NCBI RefSeq assembly: GCF_006376675.1 | Contig: NZ_VEWK01000013.1 | Coordinates: 62,001 to 126,000 of the forward strand | Direction of reading: 5' to 3' | Length of the DNA stretch: 64,000 nucleotides | DNA from: Brucella pecoris | Lineage (GTDB): Bacteria > Pseudomonadota > Alphaproteobacteria > Rhizobiales > Rhizobiaceae | Shown here: positions 8,623-15,922 of the stretch, in pieces | How positions within the stretch are numbered: the first letter of the stretch is position 1 | How the letters are laid out: the number at the start of each line of letters is the position of its first letter | Made by a program: the position numbers and the translations under genes | The notes under the pieces: model-generated | Databases searched by the model: none | Told to the model about the DNA's origin: nothing | Seen by the model: only the letters and a program-made list of their open reading frames with translations

Positions 8623-9793
8623 GAGCGGCAGCCTTTGCCGGAGATGCGGTTCTGACGATGTTCCCGGCGGGCTGGCGCAGGCGCAGACCGTCTTCTCCGA
8701 AGAGGTGGGCGTGGCTCGCATCGAAATGCAGGCCCACGGGCAGACCGACGGCGATGTCACGGGCTTCTTCGGGCGCAAGTTTCACGGTGAGGTCCTGCGG
8801 GGCACCGGGAGCCTTGAGGAAGACGAGCACTTCCGAGCCGAGAAATTCGATCCGCGAAACCTCTCCCGCAATGCCTGTCTTGTCGTGCAGCTTGAGCTGG
8901 AAATGTTCCGGACGAATGCCGATGCGGATAGCGGTGCCGGAATGAGCGACGACGTCCTGCAGGATGGCACGGCCTGCAAAATGCACCACGCCGTTATCGC
9001 TGACCAGTGCTTCCAGAATATTGATGCGCGGCGTGCCGATGAATTGCGCGACCTCGATATGGCGCGGATCGTTATAGATCGCAGTCGGCGTGTCGATCTG
9101 GAGCAGTTTGCCGCCCATCATCACCGCTACACGGTCGGCCATGCTGAGTGCTTCGGCCTGGTCATGGGTAACGTAGATTGTGGGGACACCGGCGCGGCGA
9201 TGCAGTTCGACGATTTCCGCACGGGTGTGAACGCGCAGATTGGCATCGAGGTTCGACAGCGGTTCATCCATCAGGAATGCGCCGGGCTGGCGGACGAGCG
9301 CGCGGGCAAGAGCCACGCGCTGGCGCTGGCCACCGGACATCTGGCCCGGCTTGCGGTCGAGCAGGTGGTCGATCTTGAGGCTCGTTGCCGTTGCCTTGAC
9401 CTGCTTCTGGATGGCGGCGCGCTTGCTGCGCTGGCCGGGAATGAAAGCGCCGATCATGGGCAGGCGTTCCATTGCGGTCAGATCGCGCATTGCCAGCGGC
9501 ACCGCGATATTCTGCGCCGTCGTCAGATGGGGATAGAGCGCGTAGGACTGGAACACCATGGCGATGTTGCGGTCTGCGGGGTGAGCGCCGGTTATGTTGC
9601 GCCCTGCAAGCTCCACCCTTCCTTCATCCGCATGGTCGAGACCGGCCAGAATACGCAGCAATGTGCTCTTGCCGCAGCCCGATGGACCAACGAGGGCGAT
9701 GAATTCACCTTCCGCAGCCTCGAGAGAGATGCCATCGAGAATGCAATTTCCCCCGTAGGATTTGCCGATGTCACGAAGGACGAGCGTGCTCAC
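8615..9793 (-). CDS. ABC transporter ATP-binding protein, MalK/UgpC type
   Basis: This cytoplasmic ATPase of 392 residues has intact motifs: Walker A GPSGCGKST, signature MSGGQRQRVALARA, Walker B AFLMDEPLSNLD and the H-loop in IYVTHDQAEA. A C-terminal TOBE/MalK regulatory region follows (IRIGIRPEHFQLKL). An insertion near residues 105-130 (IGAFIPGQRSKRAA) is longer than in typical MalK. It starts with GTG, sharing the four bases GTGA with the end of the phosphoesterase gene, so the two are probably translationally coupled. Confidence 0.92.
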   Translation of the reverse strand: MSTLVLRDIGKSYGGNCILDGISLEAAEGEFIALVGPSGCGKSTLLRILAGLDHADEGRVELAGRNITGAHPADRNIAMVFQSYALYPHLTTAQNIAVPLAMRDLTAMERLPMIGAFIPGQRSKRAAIQKQVKATATSLKIDHLLDRKPGQMSGGQRQRVALARALVRQPGAFLMDEPLSNLDANLRVHTRAEIVELHRRAGVPTIYVTHDQAEALSMADRVAVMMGGKLLQIDTPTAIYNDPRHIEVAQFIGTPRINILEALVSDNGVVHFAGRAILQDVVAHSGTAIRIGIRPEHFQLKLHDKTGIAGEVSRIEFLGSEVLVFLKAPGAPQDLTVKLAPEEARDIAVGLPVGLHFDASHAHLFGEDGLRLRQPAGNIVRTASPAKAAAHV

Positions 9794-10635
9794 TGGCTTG
9801 CCTCCTCGGTGACTTTTGCGCCGTCGCCGGTGTGGTGGGGATAGACCTCATGCACTACATCATCGATGACATACGGCGTCAGTTCATCGATGCGGACGAT
9901 GCTGCTTGTGGCGACTTCATCGAGATCGTGAATGGCAGCGCCGAGGATACGCTCGCCGGGTAGGTCGCGTTCCATCGGTCCTACGATGAAGGCGGCGGCA
10001 GGCGCCCAGACGTAATTCGTGCCGAAAGCATCGCCCGACCACGCACGATGCAGGTGACCGCTGGCATGAAGCTGCACATTATACTGCGCGAAAAGATCAT
10101 AAAGGCGTTGGCGTGGGGCAGGGCGAATGCCCCAATAGCCGCTGTCGCCTTCATCTGGATCGTCCACAAAGAGCGGCTTGTGCGCGAAGACGGCGACGGG
10201 CTTGCCGTCACTGTCTTTCAGTTCGTCTTCGAGCCACTGAAACTGCTCTTCTTCTTCGGCTTCACCCGATCCGATAATCAGGCTGTTGAGGCCGACAATG
10301 CGCCAGTCGCCGAAATTTTCCGCCCAGCGATCCGGACCAACATGACGGCGCCAGCGCATCAGGCGTTGCGCATTGACCGGCTGATGGCTTTCGGGAAGAT
10401 GGCCGATATCGTGGTTGCCCGGAAGGCTGAGAACGCGTGCTGGAAGATCGTTCAGGCAGGCACGGCAGAACAGAAGATCCGCCTCCACATCGGCGCCATC
10501 AACCGTCAGGTCGCCAGTGTGGATGATGAGATCGGGCTTTTGCTGATCGATCCAGGCAACGAGCGGTTCCCAGTTGCGATTGAAGTGCGGCTTGATGGGG
10601 CTGAGATGGGTATCTGTAATCTGAACGATCCGCAC
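9790..10635 (-). CDS. Calcineurin-like metallophosphoesterase, likely phosphodiesterase
   Basis: The protein has the binuclear-metal motifs of the family: ITDTHL near the N-terminus, HTGDLTVDG, then LPGNHD, and later FAHKPLF and HASGHLHRAW. It is closest in layout to the CpdA/GpdQ phosphodiesterases. I place the start at GTG 10635, which has AGAAGGAG seven bases upstream; the first in-frame TTG at 10662 lacks a site. It has no signal peptide, so it acts in the cytoplasm. As first gene of a UgpABCE-like operon it may cleave an imported phosphodiester, which is inference from context. Confidence 0.85.
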   Translation of the reverse strand: MRIVQITDTHLSPIKPHFNRNWEPLVAWIDQQKPDLIIHTGDLTVDGADVEADLLFCRACLNDLPARVLSLPGNHDIGHLPESHQPVNAQRLMRWRRHVGPDRWAENFGDWRIVGLNSLIIGSGEAEEEEQFQWLEDELKDSDGKPVAVFAHKPLFVDDPDEGDSGYWGIRPAPRQRLYDLFAQYNVQLHASGHLHRAWSGDAFGTNYVWAPAAAFIVGPMERDLPGERILGAAIHDLDEVATSSIVRIDELTPYVIDDVVHEVYPHHTGDGAKVTEEASQ

Positions 10636-10755
10636 GGGTACGCTCCTTCTCGGGTCTGTCAATTATCGCCGCGGTTTTTCAAGCGCTGCTCATCCGCCAG
10701 ACGCGTCATGCGCGGCGTCTTGCCGGGGCTTTTAGGCTCGTTGTGTGACAGGCCC

Positions 10756-10784
10756 GCTGCACTGCAGTGACAGTTGCATGACAT
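10756..10784 (-). promoter_or_regulatory. Pho-box-like repeat upstream of the ABC operon
   Basis: Read on the minus strand, ATGTCAT, four bases, CTGTCAC, four bases and a weak third unit GTGCAGC follow one another with an 11-base period. That is the spacing of PhoB/PhoP sites. It lies about 130 bases before the phosphoesterase start, within the gap of about 390 bases between that gene and the sRNA. Function is inferred from the pattern. Confidence 0.6.
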
Positions 10785-10985
10785 CTGCTTTGGGCGACTC
10801 AGGGAAGGTGATTTGCCAATTTTGGAGGCATCGCATTTTTGCCGATGCTCATCCTTTAGGCGGCCGATCTGCACATTATAATATTACGAAGTAGTTCGAA
10901 TGCTTTTAAACTATTGTTTTCATTTAGTTTTTACATTGAATCTAGTCATGCGTAAAACGCATAGCTGCATTGCGATAAAGCCGCA

Positions 10986-11016
10986 TTGCAAAAACAATGT
11001 GCACGAGGCATATAAA
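10986..11016 (+). promoter_or_regulatory. Putative promoter of the sRNA gene
   Basis: TTGCAA (10986-10991) and TATAAA (11011-11016) are separated by 19 bases and place the RNA start near 11022, exactly where the first stem begins. The A/T-rich DNA upstream (10870-10985) contains no gene and could carry a LysR-type activator site. Confidence 0.5.
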
Positions 11017-11021
11017 GATCA

Positions 11022-11135
11022 TCTCAGCGCTGCGTTTCCTCCTCCCATTTGCGCAGGCTGAGTGTTCCCCTCTGGAGGTTTGCCTCAAAGGCACCTTCAA
11101 AACTCAAAGCCAGACATTTGTCTGGCTTTTTTTTT
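11022..11135 (+). ncRNA. AbcR-like (alpha-r15 type) trans-acting small RNA
   Basis: The segment of about 114 nt folds into three hairpins. The first pairs CTCAGC with GCTGAG and CTGCG with CGCAG around a loop containing TTTCCTCCTCCCATTT. The second is a smaller hairpin near GGAGGTTTGCCTC. The third is an intrinsic terminator pairing AAAGCCAGAC with GTCTGGCTTT, followed by nine T. CU-rich single-stranded loops that mask ribosome-binding sites are the hallmark of the Hfq-dependent AbcR RNAs, which repress ABC transporter mRNAs in Rhizobiales. Assignment rests on structure and motif only. The VtlR-type regulator that controls abcR2 in Brucella lies about 5.5 kb away. Confidence 0.65.
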
Positions 11136-11176
11136 GGCTTTTCGCCAGAGCGCAAGTCGTCCCGAAATCTGGATAT

Positions 11177-11200
11177 GAAAAAGGGGCCTTTCGGCCCCTT
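11177..11200 (-). terminator. Terminator of aatA
   Basis: AAGGGGCC (11181-11188) pairs with GGCCCCTT (11193-11200) around TTTC. On the minus strand the stem runs into a T tract (11182-11178), 20 to 45 bases after the aminotransferase stop. Confidence 0.88.
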
Positions 11201-11222
11201 GGTCATTCTGTGGTTGAAGTGT

Positions 11223-12425
11223 TTAGCGCAGGCTTGCGCAGAAGCGCTGGATGCGGGTGCAGGCTTCTTCGAGCAGCGTATCCGACGTTGCATAGGAAAT
11301 ACGGAAGTTCGGTCCAAGTCCGAATGCCGAACCGTGAACAACGGCGACGCCTTCGGCTTCGAGCAGCTCGGTGACGAAGTCTTCGTCTGTCTCGATGACC
11401 TTGCCAGCTTCCGTCTTCTTGCCGATCAGGTCAGCGCAGGACGGATAGACGTAGAAAGCACCTTCCGGCGTCGGGCACTTGATGCCTTTGGCCTGGTTCA
11501 GCATCGATACGACCAGATCGCGACGGGCCTGGAAGATCTTCTTGTTTTCCGGGATGAAATCCTGGGTGCCGTTGAGTGCTTCGACTGCGGCCCACTGTGC
11601 GATGGAGCAGGCGCCCGAGGTCTGCTGACCTTGAACCATATCCATGGCCTTGATGAGCTGCAACGGTCCTGCTGCATAGCCGATGCGCCAGCCGGTCATG
11701 GCATAGGCCTTCGACACGCCATTCATGGTGAGCGTGCGGTCATAAAGCGAAGGCTCGACCTGAGCGGGCGTCGTGAAGACGAAATCGCCATAGACCAGAT
11801 GCTCATACATGTCGTCGGTCAGGATCCAGACCTGCGGATGACGAACCAGAACGTCGGTCAGGGACTTGAGTTCTGCTTCCGTGTAAGCCGCGCCGGTCGG
11901 GTTCGACGGTGAGTTGAAGATCAGCCACTTGGTCTTCGGCGTGATGGCCTTTTCCAGATCGGCGGCGGTCAGCTTGAAGTTGTCTTCGATCTTGGTGTTG
12001 ATGAAAACCGGGTTGCCACCGTTGATCGCTACCATTTCTGGATAGCTGACCCAGTAAGGGGCGGGCACGATGACTTCGTCGCCGGGGTTCAGCGTCGCCA
12101 TGAAGGCGTTGAACAGGATCTGCTTGCCGCCGGTGCCGACGATAACCTGTTCCGGCTTGTAATCGAGGCCGTTTTCACGCTTGAACTTATCAACGATGGC
12201 CTGACGCAGTTCAGGAATACCGGCAACGGGCGTGTACTTTGTTTCGCCGCGATTGATCGCGTCGATGGCAGCCTGCTTGATATTTGTGGGCGTGTCGAAG
12301 TCGGGCTCGCCCGCACCGAGACCAATCACGTCCTTGCCCTTGGCTTTCAGTTCACGTGCTTTCTGGCTGACCGCGATGGTCGCAGATGGCTTTACACGAG
12401 AAAGGGCGTCGGCGAGAAATGCCAT
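11223..12425 (-). CDS. aatA: Aspartate/aromatic aminotransferase, class I
   Basis: This pyridoxal-phosphate enzyme transfers the amino group between aspartate and 2-oxoglutarate, linking amino-acid synthesis to the TCA cycle. Visible motifs are GAGEPDFDTP at the N-terminus, FNSPSNPTGAAY, the cofactor-contacting TDDMYEHLVY, the lysine-bearing NGVSKAYAMTGWRIGY and a final FRISYATS with the substrate-binding arginine. Length is 400 residues, the usual subgroup I-gamma size. I start at 12425, with GGAGAT six bases upstream; the longer frame lacks a site. It ends close to the AbcR-like RNA gene on the other strand, with a terminator between them. Confidence 0.93.
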   Translation of the reverse strand: MAFLADALSRVKPSATIAVSQKARELKAKGKDVIGLGAGEPDFDTPTNIKQAAIDAINRGETKYTPVAGIPELRQAIVDKFKRENGLDYKPEQVIVGTGGKQILFNAFMATLNPGDEVIVPAPYWVSYPEMVAINGGNPVFINTKIEDNFKLTAADLEKAITPKTKWLIFNSPSNPTGAAYTEAELKSLTDVLVRHPQVWILTDDMYEHLVYGDFVFTTPAQVEPSLYDRTLTMNGVSKAYAMTGWRIGYAAGPLQLIKAMDMVQGQQTSGACSIAQWAAVEALNGTQDFIPENKKIFQARRDLVVSMLNQAKGIKCPTPEGAFYVYPSCADLIGKKTEAGKVIETDEDFVTELLEAEGVAVVHGSAFGLGPNFRISYATSDTLLEEACTRIQRFCASLR

Positions 12426-12645
12426 GATAGATCTCCATAGATGGCAGGCTCTGTTAACCGGCACCGGGCGCGTCCGGTTTTGCGCGTTTTCTATGTCGCA
12501 TCGGCGCGGGAAGCGCAACAGATGGATTGTGATTTCATCGGCAATTGCTTGATTTCGCGAAAATGTGTTGCCGAAACGAACAGATCGATCAGCAATGCTG
12601 ACATATTAACGCAAGGAAACTGATTGGATCGGGCGATGTTGGGCT

Positions 12646-13296
12646 CTATCCCGCCATCAGGTCGTGCAAACTGCGCGTGGCCATGACTTTGTAGGCCGTT
12701 ATCAGTGCATCGCATTCATCCTCCGGAACCTCGACTGCGATGCGCATGGCGGATTCGCCAAAATGCATCAGCAGGAAAGCGGACTCGTCCAGTAGTGCCG
12801 GCTCTTTGTCGGGGGCGATTCGGCGGATCGTATCGGCCAGCAGTTGCCCGTTCTGCCTGCTTTCGGCAATCTCCAGCTTTGACAGTGATTTGTCGGTTTG
12901 TGTGGCCGACCATATGTCGCGCATTGCCGGTTCCAGCCGCATCAGGGCCAGATACTCATCGATCAGTGCGTTGAACGCGACAATCAGCTCGTCGGCTGAA
13001 TTGGCCGCCGCAAGTCCTTCCGCGATGCATTGGCGCGATTGTGCGTTGCAGCTTTCAAACAGGTAGCGGATCAGGGCGCTTTTATCGGGGAAATACTGAT
13101 AAAGCGCACCAATCGAAATACCGGCCTGTTGGGCGATCTCGCTCATCTTGAGGCTGTCGCTGCCTTTAGCGGCGATCAGCGCCGTGGCGCATTCGGCGAT
13201 GCGGCGGATCTTCTCCTGCGCGCGGCTCTGACTGGGCGTACGACGCAGGATCGGCGCGCTGATTGTCTCTGCTTGCTTGGCGGAATTCTGCTTCAT
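12646..13296 (-). CDS. TetR-family repressor
   Basis: The protein of 216 residues has a TetR helix-turn-helix near residues 25-75 (RRIAECATALIAAKGSDSLKMS, then AQQAGISIGALYQYFPDKSALIRYL) and an all-helical ligand domain. It is divergent from the NmrA-like gene. The 90 bases between them hold two inverted repeats, ATATGAG-N5-CTCATAT and a variant, overlapping the likely promoter. It therefore probably represses the NmrA/DUF1772 pair and itself. The inducer is unknown. Confidence 0.88.
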   Translation of the reverse strand: MKQNSAKQAETISAPILRRTPSQSRAQEKIRRIAECATALIAAKGSDSLKMSEIAQQAGISIGALYQYFPDKSALIRYLFESCNAQSRQCIAEGLAAANSADELIVAFNALIDEYLALMRLEPAMRDIWSATQTDKSLSKLEIAESRQNGQLLADTIRRIAPDKEPALLDESAFLLMHFGESAMRIAVEVPEDECDALITAYKVMATRSLHDLMAG

Positions 13297-13318
13297 GATC
13301 GACTCACATTTTTCGCTC

Positions 13319-13371
13319 TTGACAGAATATGAGGATTGCTCACATATTGCAAATATGAGGGTTACTCATAT
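13319..13371 (+). promoter_or_regulatory. Divergent promoter with two TetR-type operators
   Basis: The perfect repeat ATATGAG-GGTTA-CTCATAT spans 13353-13371. A related copy, ATATGAG-GATTG-CTCACAT, starts at 13327, 26 bases away. A possible promoter, TTGACA (13319) and CATATT (13343), is covered by the first copy. The arrangement fits control by the adjacent TetR protein. Confidence 0.75.
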
Positions 13372-13386
13372 TTTGGGAGATGAAGA

Positions 13387-14226
13387 ATGAGTATGGATCG
13401 GAATGACCGTTATCTGGTGATTGGTGCTACCGGCAAAACCGGTAGGCGCGTCGCGGAGAAGCTGCTGGAGAAGGGGTTGCCTGTTCGCGCCGTATCGCGA
13501 AGCACCGAAGTTCCCTTTGACTGGAACAACCAGTCCACCTGGGCTGCAGCGCTTGAAGGCATTACTGGCGCCTATGTCACATATCAGCCGGATCTGGCTT
13601 TGCCCGGTGCCGTGGATGTCATCCGCGCATTTCTTTCGGCGGCGAAGAAGGCAAGTGTGAAGCATATCGTGCTTCTCTCCGGGCGCGGCGAGGAAGAGGC
13701 GGAAGCTGCGGAACAGGTTCTGCAAGCTTCCGGGCTGGACTGGACCGTGCTGCGCGCTAGCTGGTTCATGCAGAATTTCAGCGAGAATTACATGCGGGAC
13801 GAGTTGCTTTCCGGCTCGCTGACCTTGCCTGTCGCAGGGACGAAAGAGCCGTTCATCGATGCCGACGATATTGCCGATGTTGCGGTTGCCGCTCTTACGG
13901 AACCCGGCCACCGTAATAGGCTCTATGAACTGACCGGCCCGGAACTGTTCAGTTTCAACGAGGCGGTAAGCCAGATTGCCAAGGCTACAGGCCGGGAATT
14001 GTCATTTCACCCGGTTTCGTTCGCTGAATATGAGGTGGTGCTGCGCGAGCAGGCATTGCCTGAAGATGTCATTACGCTCTTGCGCTATCTTTTCACCGAG
14101 CTTTTCGATGGCCGCAATGCCAATGTGGCACATGGCGTGGAGGAAGCTCTCGGACGAAAGCCGCGCCGGTTTGCGGATTTTGCCCGCAAGGCTGCCGATG
14201 AGGGCATATGGGAGGGACGATCATGA
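13387..14226 (+). CDS. NAD(P)-binding NmrA/SDR-like protein
   Basis: The protein of 279 residues begins with a Rossmann nucleotide-binding loop (YLVIGATGKTGRRVAEKLL). The atypical-SDR hallmarks continue with VKHIVLLSGRG and the region around TVLRASWFMQNF. Members of the NmrA/HSCARG group sense NADP(H) or reduce small electrophiles; the usual catalytic YxxxK is not evident, so activity is uncertain. The start has GGGAGA seven bases upstream. It overlaps the DUF1772 gene by four bases (ATGA), so the two form one operon under the TetR repressor. Confidence 0.82.
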   Translation: MSMDRNDRYLVIGATGKTGRRVAEKLLEKGLPVRAVSRSTEVPFDWNNQSTWAAALEGITGAYVTYQPDLALPGAVDVIRAFLSAAKKASVKHIVLLSGRGEEEAEAAEQVLQASGLDWTVLRASWFMQNFSENYMRDELLSGSLTLPVAGTKEPFIDADDIADVAVAALTEPGHRNRLYELTGPELFSFNEAVSQIAKATGRELSFHPVSFAEYEVVLREQALPEDVITLLRYLFTELFDGRNANVAHGVEEALGRKPRRFADFARKAADEGIWEGRS

Positions 14227-14705
14227 CAATGAGTTTTCAACTGCTTGTGCTACTGACGGCGTGGGGTAGCGCCATTACAGGCGGCATCTTCTATGCGTTC
14301 TCAAGCTTTGTGATGGCCGCACTGGCACGCATTCCGGCCAATGCAGGCATAACAGCGATGCAGTCGATTAATATCACTGTCATCAACGGTACGTTTTTTG
14401 CCATGTTCTTTGGGACGGCGCTGTTGTGCCTGGTGATTATCGTTCTGGGCTTGATGGGCATCGGAAGCCTGTCGAAATGGGCGATGATCGGCGCTGCCGT
14501 TTATCTTGTTGGCACTATCGGCGTCACGATGGTTTTGAATGTGCCGCTGAACGACCAGCTTGCGGCGATGGATGCCAATGATGCCGCATCGGCGGAGGTC
14601 TGGCTGGCTTATGTGCGCGACTGGACCATATGGAATCATGTCCGCACCGTGGCCGCGCTGATTGCGGCGCTTATTCTGGGCGCGAGCGCGATGGCAAAGG
14701 TCTGA
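14223..14705 (+). CDS. DUF1772 (anthrone oxygenase-like) membrane protein
   Basis: The product of 160 residues has four hydrophobic helices, and the early sequence TAWGSAITGGIFYAFSSFVM fits DUF1772. Some fungal members oxidise anthrones; bacterial members are mostly uncharacterised and are often found beside NmrA-like or TetR genes. The start is the ATG overlapping the previous stop (ATGA). A joint role with the NmrA-like protein in handling a toxic aromatic or quinone compound is speculation. Confidence 0.75.
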   Translation: MTMSFQLLVLLTAWGSAITGGIFYAFSSFVMAALARIPANAGITAMQSINITVINGTFFAMFFGTALLCLVIIVLGLMGIGSLSKWAMIGAAVYLVGTIGVTMVLNVPLNDQLAAMDANDAASAEVWLAYVRDWTIWNHVRTVAALIAALILGASAMAKV

Positions 14706-14724
14706 GCAAAAAGCGGACAAACAA

Positions 14725-14752
14725 AAAAGGCGGGCCCGAGGACCCGCCTTTT
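14725..14752. terminator. Bidirectional terminator
   Basis: AAAAGGCGGG (14725-14734) pairs with CCCGCCTTTT (14743-14752). It lies between the convergent DUF1772 and cspA genes, with A and T tails on both sides. Confidence 0.9.
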
Positions 14753-14771
14753 CTTTGCCTAGCGGCAAAAC

Positions 14772-14981
14772 TTATGCTGCGACGAGGTTGTCGGCAGACG
14801 AACGGCCCGAACGACGGTCCTGTACGATTTCGTACGTGACCTTCTGGCCTTCATCGAGCGTGGCCAGACCAGCGCGCTGAACAGCGGAAATGTGGACGAA
14901 TACGTCCGTGCCGCCCTGATCAGGCTGGATGAAGCCGAAGCCCTTGGTCGTGTTGAACCACTTAACTGTTCCCGTAGCCAT
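14772..14981 (-). CDS. cspA: Cold-shock protein
   Basis: This single cold-shock domain of 69 residues carries both RNA-binding motifs, KGFGFIQ and VFVHIS. It opens with MATGTVKWFN, and AAGGAA precedes the start at 14981. Such proteins bind single-stranded RNA or DNA and melt mRNA structure. The 294 bases upstream (14982-15275) contain no other gene. As in other cspA genes part of it is probably a long 5' leader, which would allow temperature-dependent control, though I did not recognise a specific fold. Confidence 0.93.
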   Translation of the reverse strand: MATGTVKWFNTTKGFGFIQPDQGGTDVFVHISAVQRAGLATLDEGQKVTYEIVQDRRSGRSSADNLVAA

Positions 14982-15275
14982 GGGAAATTCCTTTGTAACA
15001 TTAGTAGTAGAGTAGTCCGTATGCTTCACATACGTCCCTGTGAATCGAATTTATGGACAGGAGATCGTCAGGAAGCACGGCGGGCCGCACGGGTCGCAAA
15101 GTCACTTGACCGAAAAATCGATGCACTAACTATATGCGACAAATTTGACCAATACAAGTCAGCTACGTTGCCAGCTAAAGCGTTTTGATCTGATTAGGCC
15201 GGGTCGACAGCTTTCGCTGTCCTGTTTTGATACGCATCTTGTCCGAAAACTATTCCATGCTTTCCGGGACAGGAT

Positions 15276-15716
15276 CTAGAAATTGATTTTATTCAGGCTT
15301 TTTGCCATTCCGAGTCCCAACTGGTTTCGCGCGCTCGATCGGTCGAGCCAGAACAGCCGGAACAGAATCGGAGCACTTCCGTCGCAAGGCGACATTTCAT
15401 GGTGATCCCAGGTTTCAGGCGTGGGGCTTTTCAATCGCAGATGGAAGCAGTGGCGGCGGTGAGACTCTGTCTGCCCCTGTTCGGGATAGTTGTAATCGAC
15501 GGTTTCGAGATGGAGCATCCCTTCGTCATAAAGAAGACCGGTTTCCTCGGCGAATTCGCGATAGGCGGCGGCGAGAATATCTTCTCCCGGATCGACCGTG
15601 CCGCCCGGCACTTGAAGCGGTGTTTCAGGAAAATCGGGTTCTTCAAAAACCAGAAGGCGATCGTTCCACGTGGCGTAAATGAGTACTTTGTCGATGGGCA
15701 GGGTTGTGACAGTCAT
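15276..15716 (-). CDS. Nudix hydrolase
   Basis: The Nudix box is complete: the segment beginning GGTVDPGEDILAAAYREF and continuing AEETGLL carries the metal-binding REXXEE glutamates. Such enzymes split nucleoside diphosphates linked to another group. Length is about 146 residues. The start at 15716 (MTVTTLPIDKV) has GGAAAC upstream; the frame is open further back without support. The substrate cannot be read from the sequence. It stands alone between cspA and the ABC protein. Confidence 0.85.
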   Translation of the reverse strand: MTVTTLPIDKVLIYATWNDRLLVFEEPDFPETPLQVPGGTVDPGEDILAAAYREFAEETGLLYDEGMLHLETVDYNYPEQGQTESHRRHCFHLRLKSPTPETWDHHEMSPCDGSAPILFRLFWLDRSSARNQLGLGMAKSLNKINF

Positions 15717-15922
15717 GGAATGTTTCCGGCGGGGTTCGCGTTCAGGCCATAATTGCAACGAATGATTTGCGGTAAAACCCGCATATTGTTGTGGGCCATC
15801 ATGGATGGTTTGCGGGAAAAGCGTGCTGATCTCCTATCTTTGACTTCCACGTGACGTAGATATTCAGCATGTTGCAAACATATCTGCAAAATTGAACGGG
15901 CGGATGGGCAGCGAGGCAGGAC

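Noticed and set aside
8450..9844. A 464-codon plus-strand frame across the ABC ATPase gene
   Set aside because: The minus strand encodes intact Walker motifs here, and the plus frame has no recognisable domain.
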